In this document: in pieces, positions 1 through 13,165 of the stretch
How positions within the stretch are numbered: the stretch's first letter is position 1
Layout of the letters: every line of letters begins with the position of its first letter
DNA from: Tubulanus polymorphus
Lineage: Eukaryota > Nemertea > Palaeonemertea > Tubulaniformes > Tubulanidae
Assembly (NCBI RefSeq): GCF_964204645.1
Contig: NC_134036.1
Coordinates: forward strand, 7,364,704-7,428,703
DNA: 64,000 nucleotides
Direction: 5' to 3'
Translations under genes and position numbers: made by a program
Notes under the pieces: model-generated
Told to the model about the DNA's origin: nothing
Databases searched by the model: none
Seen by the model: only the letters and a program-made list of their open reading frames with translations

Positions 1-2040
1 TGCAGTGAGGGAGGGAGGGAGGCAGTAGGTCGGTCGTCCGTCCGTTTGTCAGTGTGCCGGCGGTGGTTGTTCGAAAAACGACTAAGTGCTGACCGGGCCT
101 TGATCAGCGTTACGACCCGGTGCAGTGAGGGAGGGAGGGAGGCAGTAGGTCGGTCGTCCATCCGTTCGTCAGTGTGCCGGCGGTGGTTGTTCGAAAAACG
201 ACTAAGTGCTGACCGGGCCATGATCAGCGTTACGACCCGGTGCAGTGAGGGAGGGAGGCACTAGGACAGTCGTCCGCCCGTTAGTCAGTGTGTCGGCGGT
301 TGTTGTTCGAAAAACGACTAAGTGCTGACCGGGCCATGAACAGCGTTACGACCCGGCACCGGTCAGGAAGGGAGGGAGGGTGGCAGTAGGTCGGTCGTCC
401 GTTCGTTCGTCAGTGTGCCGGCGGTGGTTGTTCGAAAAACGACTAAGTGCTGACCGGGCCTTGATCAGCGTTACGACCCGGCACCGGTCAGGGAGGGAGG
501 GAGGGAGGCAGTAGGTCGGTCGTCCGTCCGATCGTCATTGTGCCGGCGGTGGTAGTTCGAAAAACGACTAAGTGCTGACCGGGCCTTGATCAGCGTTACG
601 ACCCGGAGCATTGAGGGAGGGAGGGAGGCAGTAGGTCGGTCGTCCGTCCGTTCGTCATTGTGCCGGCGGTGGTAGTTCGAAAAACGACTAAGTGCTGACC
701 GGGCCTAGATCAGCGTTACGACCCGGTGCAGTGAGGGAGGGAGGGAGGCAGTAGGTCGGTCGTCCGTCCGGTCGTCAGTGTGCCGGCGGTGGTTGTTCGA
801 AAAACGACAAAGTGCTGACCGGGCCATGATCAGCGTTACGACCCGGTGCAGTGAGGGAGGGAGGGAGGCACTAGGACAGTCGTCCGCCCGTTAGTCAGTG
901 TGTCGGCGGTTGTTGTTCGAAAAACGACTAAGTGCTGACCGGGCCTTGATCAGCGTTACGACCCGGAGCATTGAGGGAGGGAGGGAGGCAGTAGGTCGGT
1001 CGTCCATCCGTTCGTCAGTGTGCCGGCGGTGGAAGTTCGAAAAACGACTAAGTGCTGACCGGGCCTTGATCAGCGTTACGACCCGGTGCAGTGAGGGAGG
1101 GAGGGAGGGAGGCAGTAGGTCGGTTGTCCGTCCGTTCGTCAGTGCGCCGGCGGTGGTTGTTCGAAAAACGACTAAGTGCTGACCGGGCCATGAACAGCGT
1201 TACGACCCGGCACCGGTCAGGAAGGGAGGGAGGGTGGCAGTAGGTCGGTCGTCCGTTCGTTCGTCAGTGTGCCGGCGGTGGTAGTTCGAAAAACGACTAA
1301 GTGCTGACCGGGCCTTGATCAGCGTTACGACCCGGTGCAGTGAGGGAGGGAGGGAGGCAGTAGGTCGGTCGTCCGTCCGTTTGTCAGTGTGCCGGCGGTG
1401 GTTGTTCGAAAAACGACTAAGTGCTGACCGGGTCATAATCAGCGTTACGACCCGGTGCAGTGAGGGAGGGAGGGAGGGAGGCAGTAGGTCGGTCGTCCGT
1501 CCGTTTGTCAGTGTGCCGGCGGTGGTTGTTCGAAAAACGACTAAGTGCTGACCGGGTCATAATCAGCGTTACGACCCGGTGCAGTGAGGGAGGGAGGGAG
1601 GGAGGCAGTAGGTCGGTCGTCCGTCCGTTCGTCAGTGTGCCGGCGGTGGTTGTTCGAAAAACGACTAAGTGCTGACCGGGCCTTGATCAGCGTTACGACC
1701 CGGTGCAGTGAGGGAGGGAGGGAGGCACTAGGACAGTCGTCCGCCCGTTAGTCAGTGTGTCGGCGGTTGTTGTTCGAAAAACGACTAAGTGCTGACCGGG
1801 CCGTGAACAGCGTTACGACCCGGCACCGGTCAGGAAGGGAGGGAGGGTGGCAGTAGGTCGGTCGTCCGTTCGTTCGTCAGTGTGCCGGCGGTGGTAGTTC
1901 GAAAAACGACTAAGTGCTGACCGGGCATTGATCAGCGTTACGACCCGGTGCAGTGAGGGAGGGAGGGAGGCAGTAGGTCGGTCGTCCGTCCGTTCGTCAG
2001 TGTGCCGGCGGTGGTTGTTCGAAAAACGACTAAGTGCTGA
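1..2040 (+). repeat. Satellite A higher-order block, copy 1
   Basis: A series of about 17 monomers in a fixed variant order. It starts with a monomer carrying GTCCGTTTGTCAG and includes the GTCCGATCGTCATTG monomer near 530 and the GGTGGAAGTTCGAAAAACG monomer near 1030-1060. The same order is found at 10480-12520 (constant offset 10479, becoming 10483 after one 4 bp GGGA change). Its first ~1040 bp also appear at 3911-4950 and 22222-23261, and a shorter piece (481 onward) at 9141 onward. Offsets were read from matching monomer landmarks, not from a computed alignment. Confidence 0.85.
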
Positions 2041-3869
2041 CCGGGTCATAATCAGCGTTACGACCCGGTGCAGTGAGGGAGGGAGGGAGGCAGTAGGTCG
2101 GTCGTCCATCCGTTCGTCAGTGTGCCGGCGGTTGTTGTTCGAAAAACGACTAAGTACTGACCGGGCCTTGATCAGCGTTACGACCCGGTGCAGTGAGGGA
2201 GGGAGGGAGGCAGTAGGTCGGTCGTCCATCCGTTCGTCAGTGTGCCGGCGGTGGTTGTTCGAAAAACGACTAAGTGCTGACCGGGTCATGATCAGCGTTA
2301 CGACCCGGTGCAGTGAGGGAGGGAGGGAGGGAGGCAGTAGGTCGGTCGTCCATCCGTTCGTCAGTGTGCCGGCGGTGGTTGTTCGAAAAACGACTAAGTG
2401 CTGACCGGGCCATGATCAGCGTTACGACCCGGTGCAGTGAGGGATGGAGGGAGGCACTAGGACAGTCGTCCGCCCGTTAGTCAGTGTGTCGGCGGTTGTT
2501 GTTCGAAAAACGACTAAGTGCTGACCGGGCCATGAACAGCGTTACGACCCGGCACCGGTCAGGAAGGGAGGGAGGGTGGCAGTAGGTCGGTCGTCCGTTC
2601 GTTCGTCAGTGTGCCGGCGGTGGTAGTTCGAAAAACGACTAAGTGCTGACCGGGCCTTGATCAGCGTTACGACCCGTTGCAGTGAGGGAGGGAGGGAGGG
2701 AGGCAGTAGGTCCGTCGTCCGCCCGTTAGTCAGTGTGTCGGCGGTTGCTGTTCGAAAAACGACTAAGTGCTGACCGGGCCTTGATCAGCGTTACGACCCG
2801 GTGCAGTGAGGGAGGGAGGGAGGCAGTAGGTCGGTCGTCCGTCCGTTCGTCAGTGTGCCGGCGGTGGTTGTTCGAAAAACGACAAAGTGCTGACCGGGCC
2901 TTGATCAGCGTTACGACCCGGTGCAGTGAGCGAGGGAGGGAGGGAGGGAGGCATTAGGTCGGTCGTCCATCCGTTCGTCAGTGTGCCGGCGGTGGTTGTT
3001 CGAAAAACGACTAAGTGCTGACCGGGCCTTGATCAGCGTTACGACCCGGTGCAGTGAGGGAGGGAGGGAGGCAGTAGGTCGGTCGTCCGTCCGTTCGTCA
3101 GTGTGCCGGCGGTGGTTGTTCGAAAAACGACTAAGTGCTGACCGGGCCTTGATCAGCGTTACGACCCGGTGCAGTGAGCGAGGGAGGGAGGGAGGGAGGC
3201 ATTAGGTCGGTCGTCCATCCGTTCGTCAGTGTGCCGGCGGTGGTTGTTCGAAAACGACTAAGTGCTGACCGGGCCATGATCAGCGTTACGACCCGGTGCA
3301 GTGAGGGAGGGAGGGAGGCACTAGGACAGTCGTCCGCCCGTTAGTCAGTGTGTCGGCGGTTGTTGTACGAAAAACGACTAAGTACTGACCGGGCCATGAA
3401 CAGCGTTACGACCCGGCACCAGTCAGGAAGGGAGGGAGGGTGGCAGTAGGTCGGTCGTCCGTTCGTTCGTCAGTGTGCCGGCGGTGGTTGTTCGAAAAAC
3501 GACTAAGTGCTGACCGGGCCTTGATCAGCGTTACGACCCGGTGCAGTGAGGGAGGGAGGGAGGGAGGCGAGGCAGTAGGTCGGTCGTCCGTCCGTTCGCC
3601 AGTGTGCCGGCGGTGGTTGTTCGAAAAACGACTAAGTGCTGACCGGGCCTTGATCAGCGTTACGACCCGGAGCAGTGAGGGAGGGAGGGAGGCAGTAGGT
3701 CGGTCGTCCGTCCTTTCGCCAGAGTGCCGCTGGTGGTTGTTCGAAAAACGACTAAGTGCTGACCGGGCCTTGATCAGCGTTACGACCCGGTGCAGTGAGG
3801 GAGGGAGGGAGGCAGTAGGTCGGTCGTCCGTCCAGTCGTCAGTGTGCCGGCGATGGTTGTTCGAAAAAC

Positions 3870-6800
3870 GACTAAGTGCTGACCGGGCCTTGATCAGCGT
3901 TACGACCCGGTGCAGTGAGGGAGGGAGGGAGGCAGTAGGTCGGTCGTCCGTCCGTTTGTCAGTGTGCCGGCGGTGGTTGTTCGAAAAACGACTAAGTGCT
4001 GACCGGGCCTTGATCAGCGTTACGACCCGGTGCAGTGAGGGAGGGAGGGAGGCAGTAGGTCGGTCGTCCATCCGTTCGTCAGTGTGCCGGCGGTGGTTGT
4101 TCGAAAAACGACTAAGTGCTGACCGGGCCATGATCAGCGTTACGACCCGGTGCAGTGAGGGAGGGAGGCACTAGGACAGTCGTCCGCCCGTTAGTCAGTG
4201 TGTCGGCGGTTGTTGTTCGAAAAACGACTAAGTGCTGACCGGGCCATGAACAGCGTTACGACCCGGCACCGGTCAGGAAGGGAGGGAGGGTGGCAGTAGG
4301 TCGGTCGTCCGTTCGTTCGTCAGTGTGCCGGCGGTGGTTGTTCGAAAAACGACTAAGTGCTGACCGGGCCTTGATCAGCGTTACGACCCGGCACCGGTCA
4401 GGGAGGGAGGGAGGGAGGCAGTAGGTCGGTCGTCCGTCCGTTCGTCATTGTGCCGGCGGTGGTAGTTCGAAAAACGACTAAGTGCTGACCGGGCCTTGAT
4501 CAGCGTTACGACCCGGAGCATTGAGGGAGGGAGGGAGGCAGTAGGTCGGTCGTCCGTCCGTTCGTCATTGTGCCGGCGGTGGTAGTTCGAAAAACGACTA
4601 AGTGCTGACCGGGCCTAGATCAGCGTTACGACCCGGTGCAGTGAGGGAGGGAGGGAGGCAGTAGGTCGGTCGTCCGTCCGGTCGTCAGTGTGCCGGCGGT
4701 GGTTGTTCGAAAAACGACAAAGTGCTGACCGGGCCATGATCAGCGTTACGACCCGGTGCAGTGAGGGAGGGAGGGAGGCACTAGGACAGTCGTCCGCCCG
4801 TTAGTCAGTGTGTCGGCGGTTGTTGTTCGAAAAACGACTAAGTGCTGACCGGGCCTTGATCAGCGTTACGACCCGGAGCATTGAGGGAGGGAGGGAGGCA
4901 GTAGGTCGGTCGTCCATCCGTTCGTCAGTGTGCCGGCGGTGGTTGTTCGAAAAACGACTAAGTGCTGACCGGGTCATGATCAGCGTTACGACCCGGTGCA
5001 GTGAGGGAGGGAGGGAGGGACGCAGTAGGTCGGTCGTCCATCCGTTCGTCAGTGTATCGGCGGTTGTTGTTCGAAAAACGACTAAGTGCTGACCGGGCCT
5101 TGATCAGCGTTACGACCCGGAGCAGTGAGGGAGGGAGGGAGGTAGGAGGTCGGTCGTCCGTCCGTTCGCCAGTGTGCCGGCGGTGGTTGTTCGAAAAACG
5201 ACTAAGTGCTGACCGGGCCATGAACAGCGTTACGACCCGGCACCGGTCAGGAAGGGAGGGAGGATGGCAGTAGGTCAGTCGTCCGTTCGTTCGTCAGTGT
5301 GCCGGCGGTGGTTGTTCGAAAAACGACTAAGTGCTGACCGGGCCTTGATCAGCGTTATGACCCGGAGCATTGAGGGAGGGAGGGAGGCAGTAGGTCGGTC
5401 GTCCGTCCGTTTGTCAGTGTGCCGGCAGCGATGGTTGTTCGAAAAATGACTAAGGGCTGACCGGGCCTTGATCAGCGTTACGACCCGGAGCATTGAGGGA
5501 GGGAGGGAGGCAGTAGGTCGGTCGTCCATCCGTTCGTCAGTGTGCCGGCGGTGGTAGTTCGAAAAACGACTAAGTGCTGACCGGGCCTTGATCAGCGTTA
5601 CGACCCGGTGCAGTGAGGGAGGGAGGGAGGCAGTAGGTCGGTCGTCCGTCCGTTCGCCAGTGTGCCGGCGGTGGTTGTTCGAAAAACGACTAAGTGCTGA
5701 CCGGGCCTTGATCAGCGTTACGACCCGGTGCAGTGAGGGAGGGAGGGAGGCAGTAGCTCGGTCGTCCGTCCGTTCGCCAGTGTGCAGCTGGTGGTTGTTC
5801 GAAAAACGACTAAGTGCTGACCGGGCCTTGATCAGCGTTACGACCCGGTGCAGTTAGGGAGGGAGGGAGGCACTAGGACAGTCGTCCGCCCGTTAGTCAG
5901 TGTGTCGGCGGTTGTTGTTCGAAAAACGACTAAGTGCTGACCGGGCCGTGAACAGCGTTACGACCCGGAGCAGTGAGGGAGGGAGGGTGGCAGTAGGACA
6001 GTCGTCCGCCCGTTAGTCAGTGTGTCGGCGGTTGTTGTTCGAAAAACGACTAAGTGCTGACCGGGCCTTGATCAGCGTTACGACCCGGAGCATTGAGGGA
6101 GGGAGGAAGGCAGTAGGTCGGTCGTCCATCCGTTCGTCAGTGTGCCGGCGGTGGTAGTTCGAAAAACGACTAAGTGCTGACCGGGCCTTGATCAGCGTTA
6201 CGACCCGGTGCAGTGAGGGAGGGAGGGAGGGAGGGAGGCAGTAGGTCGGTCGTCCGTCCGTTCGTCAGTGTGCCGGCGGTGGTTGTTCGAAAAACGACTA
6301 AGTGCTGACCGGGCCTTGATCAGCCTTACGACCCGGTGCAGTTAGGGAGGGAGGGAGGGAGGCAGTAGGTCCGTCGTCCGCCCGTTAGTCAGTGTGTCGG
6401 CGGTTGTTGTTCGAAAAACGACTAAGTGCTGACCGGGCCGTGAACAGCGTTACGACCCGGCACCGGTCAGGAAGGGAGGGAGGGTGGCAGTAGGTCGGTC
6501 GTCCGTTCGTTCGTCAGTGTGCCGGCGGTGGTAGTTCGAAAAACGACTAAGTGCTGACCGGGCCTTGATCAGCGTTACGAACCGGTGCAGTGAGGGAGGG
6601 AGGGAGGCAGTAGGTCGGTCGTCCGTCCGTTCGCCAGTGTGCCGCTGGTGGTTGTTCGAAAAACGACTAAGTGCTGACCGGGCCTTGATCAGCGTTACGA
6701 CCCGGTGCAGTTAGGGAGGGAGGGAGGCACTAGGACAGTCGTCCGCCCGTTAGTCAGTGTGTCGGCGGTTGTTGTTCGAAAAACGACTAAGTGCTGACCG

Positions 6801-9150
6801 GGCCTTGATCAGCGTTACGACCCGGAGCATTGAGGGAGGGAGGGAGGCAGTAGGTCGGTCGTCCATCCGTTCGTCAGTGTGCCGGCGGTGGTAGTTCGAA
6901 AAACGACTAAGTGCTGACCGGGCCTTGATCAGCGTTACGACCCGGTGCAGTGAGGGAGGGAGGGAGGGAGGTAGTAGGTCGGTCGTCCGTCCGTTCGTCA
7001 GTGTGCCGGCGGTGGTTGTTCGAAAAACGAATAAGTGCTGACCGGGTCATGATCAGCGTTACGACCCGGTGCAGTGAGGGAGGGAGGGAGGGACGCAGTA
7101 GGTCGGTCGTCCATCCGTTCGTCAGTGTATCGGCGGTTGTTGTTCGAAAAACGACTAAGTGCTGACCGGGCCTTGATCAGCGTTACGACCCGGAGCAGTG
7201 AGGGAGGGAGGGAGGCAGTAGGTCGGTCGTCCGTCCGTTCGCCAGTGTGCCGGCGGTGGTTGTTCGAAAAACGAATAAGTGCTGACCGGGTCATGATCAG
7301 CGTTACGACCCGGTGCAGTGAGGGAGGGAGGGAGGGACGCAGTAGGTCGGTCGTCCATCCGTTCGTCAGTGTATCGGCGGTTGTTGTTCGAAAAACGACT
7401 AAGTGCTGACCGGGCCTTGATCAGCGTTACGACCCGGAGCAGTGAGGGAGGGAGGGAGGTAGTAGGTCGGTCGTCCGTCCGTTCGCCAGTGTGCCGGCGG
7501 TGGTTGTTCGAAAAACGACTAAGTGCTGACCGGGCCATGAACAGCGTTACGACCCGGCACCGGTCAGGAAGGGAGGGAGGATGGCAGTAGGTCAGTCGTC
7601 CGTTCGTTCGTCAGTGTGCCGGCGGTGGTTGTTCGAAAAACGACTAAGTGCTGACCGGGCCTTGATCAGCGTTATGACCCGGAGCATTGAGGGAGGGAGG
7701 GAGGCAGTAGGTCGGTCGTCCGTCCGTTTGTCAGTGTGCCGGCAGCGATGGTTGTTCGAAAAATGACTAAGGGCTGACCGGGCCTTGATCAGCGTTACGA
7801 CCCGGAGCATTGAGGGAGGGAGGGAGGCAGTAGGTCGGTCGTCCATCCGTTCGTCAGTGTGCCGGCGGTGGTAGTTCGAAAAACGACTAAGTGCTGACCG
7901 GGCCTTGATCAGCGTTACGACCCGGTGCAGTGAGGGAGGGAGGGAGGCAGTAGGTCGGTCGTCCGTCCGTTCGCCAGTGTGCCGGCGGTGGTTGTTCGAA
8001 AAACGACTAAGTGCTGACCGGGCCTTGATCAGCGTTACGACCCGGAGCAGTGAGGGAGGGAGGGAGGCAGTAGGTCGGTCGTCCGTCCTTTCGCCAGAGT
8101 GCCGCTGGTGGTTGTTCGAAAAACGACTAAGTGCTGACCGGGCCTTGATCAGCGTTACGACCCGGTGCAGTGAGGGAGGGAGGGAGGCAGTAGGTCGGTC
8201 GTCCGTCCAGTCGTCAGTGTGCCGGCGATGGTTGTTCGAAAAACGACTAAGTGCTGACCGGGCCATGCACAGCGTTACGACCCGGCACCGGTCAGGAAGG
8301 GAGGGAGGGTGGCAGTAGGTCGGTCGTCCGTTCGTTGGTCAGTGTGCCGGCGGTGGTAGTTCGAAAAACGACTAAGTGCTGACCGGGCCTTGATCAGCGT
8401 TACGACCCGGAGCAGTGTGGGAGGGAGGGGGACAGTAGGTCGGTCGTCCGTCCGTTCGTCAGTTTGCCGGCAGAGTTGGTTGTTCGAAAAACGACTAAGT
8501 GCTGACCGGGCCTTGATCAGCGTTACGACCCGGTGTTGTGACGGAGGGAGGGAGGCAGTAGGTCGGTCGTCCGTCCTTTCGCCAGAGTGCCGCTGGTGGT
8601 TGTTCGAAAAACGACTAAGTGCTGACCGGGCCTTGATCAGCGTTACGACCCGGTGCAGTGAGGGAGGGAGGGAGGCAGTAGGTCGGTCGTCCGTCCAGTC
8701 GTCAGTGTGCCGGCGGTGGTTGTTCGAAAAACGACTAAGTGCTGACCGGGCCATGCACAGCGTTACGACCCGGCACCGGTCAGGAAGGGAGGGAGGGTGG
8801 CAGTAGGTCGGTCGTCCGTTCGTTGGTCAGTGTGCCGGCGGTGGTAGTTCGAAAAACGACTAAGTGCTGACCGGGCCTTGGTCAGCGTTACGACCCGGAG
8901 CAGTGTGGGAGGGAGGGGGACAGTAGGTCGGTCGTCCGTCCGTTCGTCAGTGTGCCGGCAGAGTTGGTTGTTCGAAAAACGACTAAGTGCTGACCGGGCC
9001 TTGATCAGCGTTACGACCCGGTGTTGTGAGGGAGGGAGGGAGGCAGTAGGTCGGTCGTCCATCCGTTCGTCAGTGTGCCGGCGGTGGTTGTTCGAAAAAC
9101 GACTAAGTGCTGACCGGGCCTTGATCAGCGTTACGACCCGGCACCGGTCA
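3870..9150 (+). repeat. Satellite A 5.3 kb segmental duplication, copy 1
   Basis: About 5.3 kb of satellite A repeated at 22181-27460 with a constant offset of 18311, so the two copies differ mainly by substitution. Rare private variants are shared at the same offset: AGGTAGGAGG near 5140 and 23450, GCAGCGATGG near 5425 and 23736, and GACAGTAGG with GCAGAGTTGG near 8430-8475 and 26740-26790. Similarity stops near 9150, where CAGGGAGGG in this copy faces CAGGAAGGG in the other. The TIR element lies between the two copies and is in neither. Confidence 0.85.
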
Positions 9151-10479
9151 GGGAGGGAGGGAGGGAGGCAGTAGGTCGGTCGTCCGTCCGATCGTCATTG
9201 TGCCGGCGGTGGTAGTTCGAAAAACGACTAAGTGCTGACCGGGCCTTGATCAGCGTTACGACCCGGAGCATTGAGGGAGGGAGGGAGGCAGTAGGTCGGT
9301 CGTCCGTCCGTTCGTCATTGTGCCGGCGGTGGTAGTTCGAAAAACGACTAAGTGCTGACCGGGCCTAGATCAGCGTTACGACCCGGTGCAGTGAGGGAGG
9401 GAGGGAGGCAGTAGGTCGGTCGTCCGTCCGGTCGTCAGTGTGCCGGCGGTGGTTGTTCGAAAAACGACAAAGTGCTGACCGGGCCATGATCAGCGTTACG
9501 ACCCGGTGCAGTGAGGGAGGGAGGGAGGCACTAGGACAGTCGTCCGCCCGTTAGTCAGTGTGTCGGCGGTTGTTGTTCGAAAAACGACTAAGTGCTGACC
9601 GGGCCTTGATCAGCGTTACGACCCGGAGCATTGAGGGAGGGAGGGAGGCAGTAGGTCGGTCGTCCATCCGTTCGTCAGTGTGCCGGCGGTGGAAGTTCGA
9701 AAAACGACTAAGTGCTGACCGGGCCTTGATCAGCGTTACGACCCGGTGCAGTGAGGGAGGGAGGGAGGGAGGCAGTAGGTCGGTTGTCCGTCCGTTCGTC
9801 AGTGTGCCGGCGGTGGTTGTTCGAAAAACGACTAAGTGCTGACCGGGCCATGAACAGCGTTACGACCCGGCACCGGTCAGGAAGGGAGGGAGGGTGGCAG
9901 TAGGTCGGTCGTCCGTTCGTTCGTCAGTGTGCCGGCGGTGGTAGTTCGAAAAACGACTAAGTGCTGACCGGGCCTTGATCAGCGTTACGACCCGGTGCAG
10001 TGAGGGAGGGAGGGAGGCAGTAGGTCGGTCGTCCGTCCGTTTGTCAGTGTGCCGGCGGTGGTTGTTCGAAAAACGACTAAGTGCTGACCGGGTCATAATC
10101 AGCGTTACGACCCGGTGCAGTGAGGGAGGGAGGGAGGGAGGCAGTAGGTCGGTCGTCCGTCCGTTTGTCAGTGTGCCGGCGGTGGTTGTTCGAAAAACGA
10201 CTAAGTGCTGACCGGGTCATAATCAGCGTTACGACCCGGTGCAGTGAGGGAGGGAGGGAGGCAGTAGGTCGGTCGTCCGTCCGTTCGTCAGTGTGCCGGC
10301 GGTGGTTGTTCGAAAAACGACTAAGTGCTGACCGGGCCTTGATCAGCGTTACGACCCGGAGCAGTGAGGGAGGGAGGGAGGCAGTAGGTCGGTCGTCCGT
10401 CCGTTCGCCAGTGTGCCGCTGGTGGTAGTTCGAAAAACGACTAAGTGCTGACCGGGCCTTGATCAGCGTTACGACCCGG

Positions 10480-12520
10480 TGCAGTGAGGGAGGGAGGGAG
10501 GCAGTAGGTCGGTCGTCCGTCCGTTTGTCAGTGTGCCGGCGGTGGTTGTTCGAAAAACGACTAAGTGCTGACCGGGCCTTGATCAGCGTTACGACCCGGT
10601 GCAGTGAGGGAGGGAGGGAGGCAGTAGGTCGGTCGTCCATCCGTTCGTCAGTGTGCCGGCGGTGGTTGTTCGAAAAACGACTAAGTGCTGACCGGGCCAT
10701 GATCAGCGTTACGACCCGGTGCAGTGAGGGAGGGAGGCACTAGGACAGTCGTCCGCCCGTTAGTCAGTGTGTCGGTTGTTGTTGTTCGAAAAACGACTAA
10801 GTGCTGACCGGGCCATGAACAGCGTTACGACCCGGCACCGGTCAGGAAGGGAGGGAGGGTGGCAGTAGGTCGGTCGTCCGTTCGTTCGTCAGTGTGCCGG
10901 CGGTGGTTGTTCGAAAAACGACTAAGTGCTGACCGGGCCTTGATCAGCGTTACGACCCGGCACCGGTCAGGGAGGGAGGGAGGGAGGCAGTAGGTCGGTC
11001 GTCCGTCCGATCGTCATTGTGCCGGCGGTGGTAGTTCGAAAAACGACTAAGTGCTGACCGGGCCTTGATCAGCGTTACGACCCGGAGCATTGAGGGAGGG
11101 AGGGAGGCAGTAGGTCGGTCGTCCGTCCGTTCGTCATTGTGCCGGCGGTGGTAGTTCGAAAAACGACTAAGTGCTGACCGGGCCTAGATCAGCGTTACGA
11201 CCCGGTGCAGTGAGGGAGGGAGGGAGGCAGTAGGTCGGTCGTCCGTCCGGTCGTCAGTGTGCCGGCGGTGGTTGTTCGAAAAACGACAAAGTGCTGACCG
11301 GGCCATGATCAGCGTTACGACCCGGTGCAGTGAGGGAGGGAGGGAGGCACTAGGACAGTCGTCCGCCCGTTAGTCAGTGTGTCGGCGGTTGTTGTTCGAA
11401 AAACGACTAAGTGCTGACCGGGCCTTGATCAGCGTTACGACCCGGAGCATTGAGGGAGGGAGGGAGGCAGTAGGTCGGTCGTCCATCCGTTCGTCAGTGT
11501 GCCGGCGGTGGAAGTTCGAAAAACGACTAAGTGCTGACCGGGCCTTGATAAGCGTTACGACCCGGTGCAGTGAGGGAGGGAGGGAGGGAGGCAGTAGGTC
11601 GGTTGTCCGTCCGTTCGTCAGTGTGCCGGCGGTGGTTGTTCGAAAAACGACTAAGTGCTGACCGGGCCATGAACAGCGTTACGACCCGGCACCGGTCAGG
11701 AAGGGAGGGAGGGTGGCAGTAGGTCGGTCGTCCGTTCGTTCGTCAGTGTGCCGGCGGTGGTAGTTCGAAAAACGACTAAGTGCTGACCGGGCCTTGATCA
11801 GCGTTACGACCCGGTGCAGTGAGGGAGGGAGGGAGGCAGTAGGTCGGTCGTCCGTCCGTTTGTCAGTGTGCCGGCGGTGGTTGTTCGAAAAACGACTAAG
11901 TGCTGACCGGGTCATAATCAGCGTTACGACCCGGTGCAGTGAGGGAGGGAGGGAGGGAGGCAGTAGGTCGGTCGTCCGTCCGTTTGTCAGTGTGCCGGCG
12001 GTGGTTGTTCGAAAAACGACTAAGTGCTGACCGGGTCATAATCAGCGTTACGACCCGGTGCAGTGAGGGAGGGAGGGAGGGAGGCAGTAGGTCGGTCGTC
12101 CGTCCGTTCGTCAGTGTGCCGGCGGTGGTTGTTCGAAAAACGACTAAGTGCTGACCGGGCCTTGATCAGCGTTACGACCCGGTGCAGTGAGGGAGGGAGG
12201 GAGGGAGGCACTAGGACAGTCGTCCGCCCGTTAGTCAGTGTGTCGGCGGTTGTTGTTCGAAAAACGACTAAGTGCTGACCGGGCCGTGAACAGCGTTACG
12301 ACCCGGCACCGGTCAGGAAGGGAGGGAGGGTGGCAGTAGGTCGGTCGTCCGTTCGTTCGTCAGTGTGCCGGCGGTGGTAGTTCGAAAAACGACTAAGTGC
12401 TGACCGGGCATTGATCAGCGTTACGACCCGGTGCAGTGAGGGAGGGAGGGAGGCAGTAGGTCGGTCGTCCGTCCGTTCGTCAGTGTGCCGGCGGTGGTTG
12501 TTCGAAAAACGACTAAGTGC
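10480..12520 (+). repeat. Satellite A higher-order block, copy 2
   Basis: A second full copy of the ~2 kb block at 1-2040. It overlaps a 1819 bp stepped copy (9141 onward matches 10960 onward), so this part of the array holds tandem higher-order repeats about 15 monomers long. Near 12521 the matching blocks part: this copy continues with GGGCCATGATCAG where the first has GGGTCATAATCAG. Confidence 0.82.
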
Positions 12521-13165
12521 TGACCGGGCCATGATCAGCGTTACGACCCGGTGCAGTGAGGGAGGGAGGGAGGCATTAGGTCGGTCGTCCATCCGTTCGT
12601 CAGTGTGCCGGCGGTGGTTGTTCGAAAAACGACTAAGTGCTGACCGGGCCATGATCAGCGTTACGACCCGGTGCAGTGAGGGAGGGAGGGAGGCACTAGG
12701 ACAGTCGTCCGCCCGTTAGTCAGTGTGTCGGCGGTTGTTGTACGAAAAACGACTAAGTACTGACCGGGCCATGAACAGCGTTACGACCCGGCACCAGTCA
12801 GGAAGGGAGGGAGGGTGGCAGTAGGTCGGTCGTCCGTTCGTTCGTCAGTGTGCCGGCGGTGGTTGTTCGAAAAACGACTAAGTGCTGACCGGGCCTTGAT
12901 CAGCGTTACGACCCGGTGCAGTGAGGGAGGGAGGGAGGGAGGCAGTAGGTCCGTCGTCCGCCCGTTAGTCAGTGTGTCGGCGGTTGCTGTTCGAAAAACG
13001 ACTAAGTGCTGACCGGGCCATGAACAGCGTTACGACCCGGCACCGGTCAGGAAGGGAGGGAGGGTGGCAGTAGGTCGGTCGTCCGTTCGTTCGTCAGTGT
13101 GCCGGCGGTGGTAGTTCGAAAAACGACTAAGTGCTGACCGGGCCTTGATCAGCGTTACGACCCGG

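Noticed and set aside
3440-4174. Long arginine/serine-rich repeat protein encoded by satellite A (and its minus-strand counterpart)
   Set aside because: The monomer is a multiple of three and lacks stops in those frames. Both strands are open, frames break at any 4 bp change, and there is no start context, promoter or codon bias to support translation.
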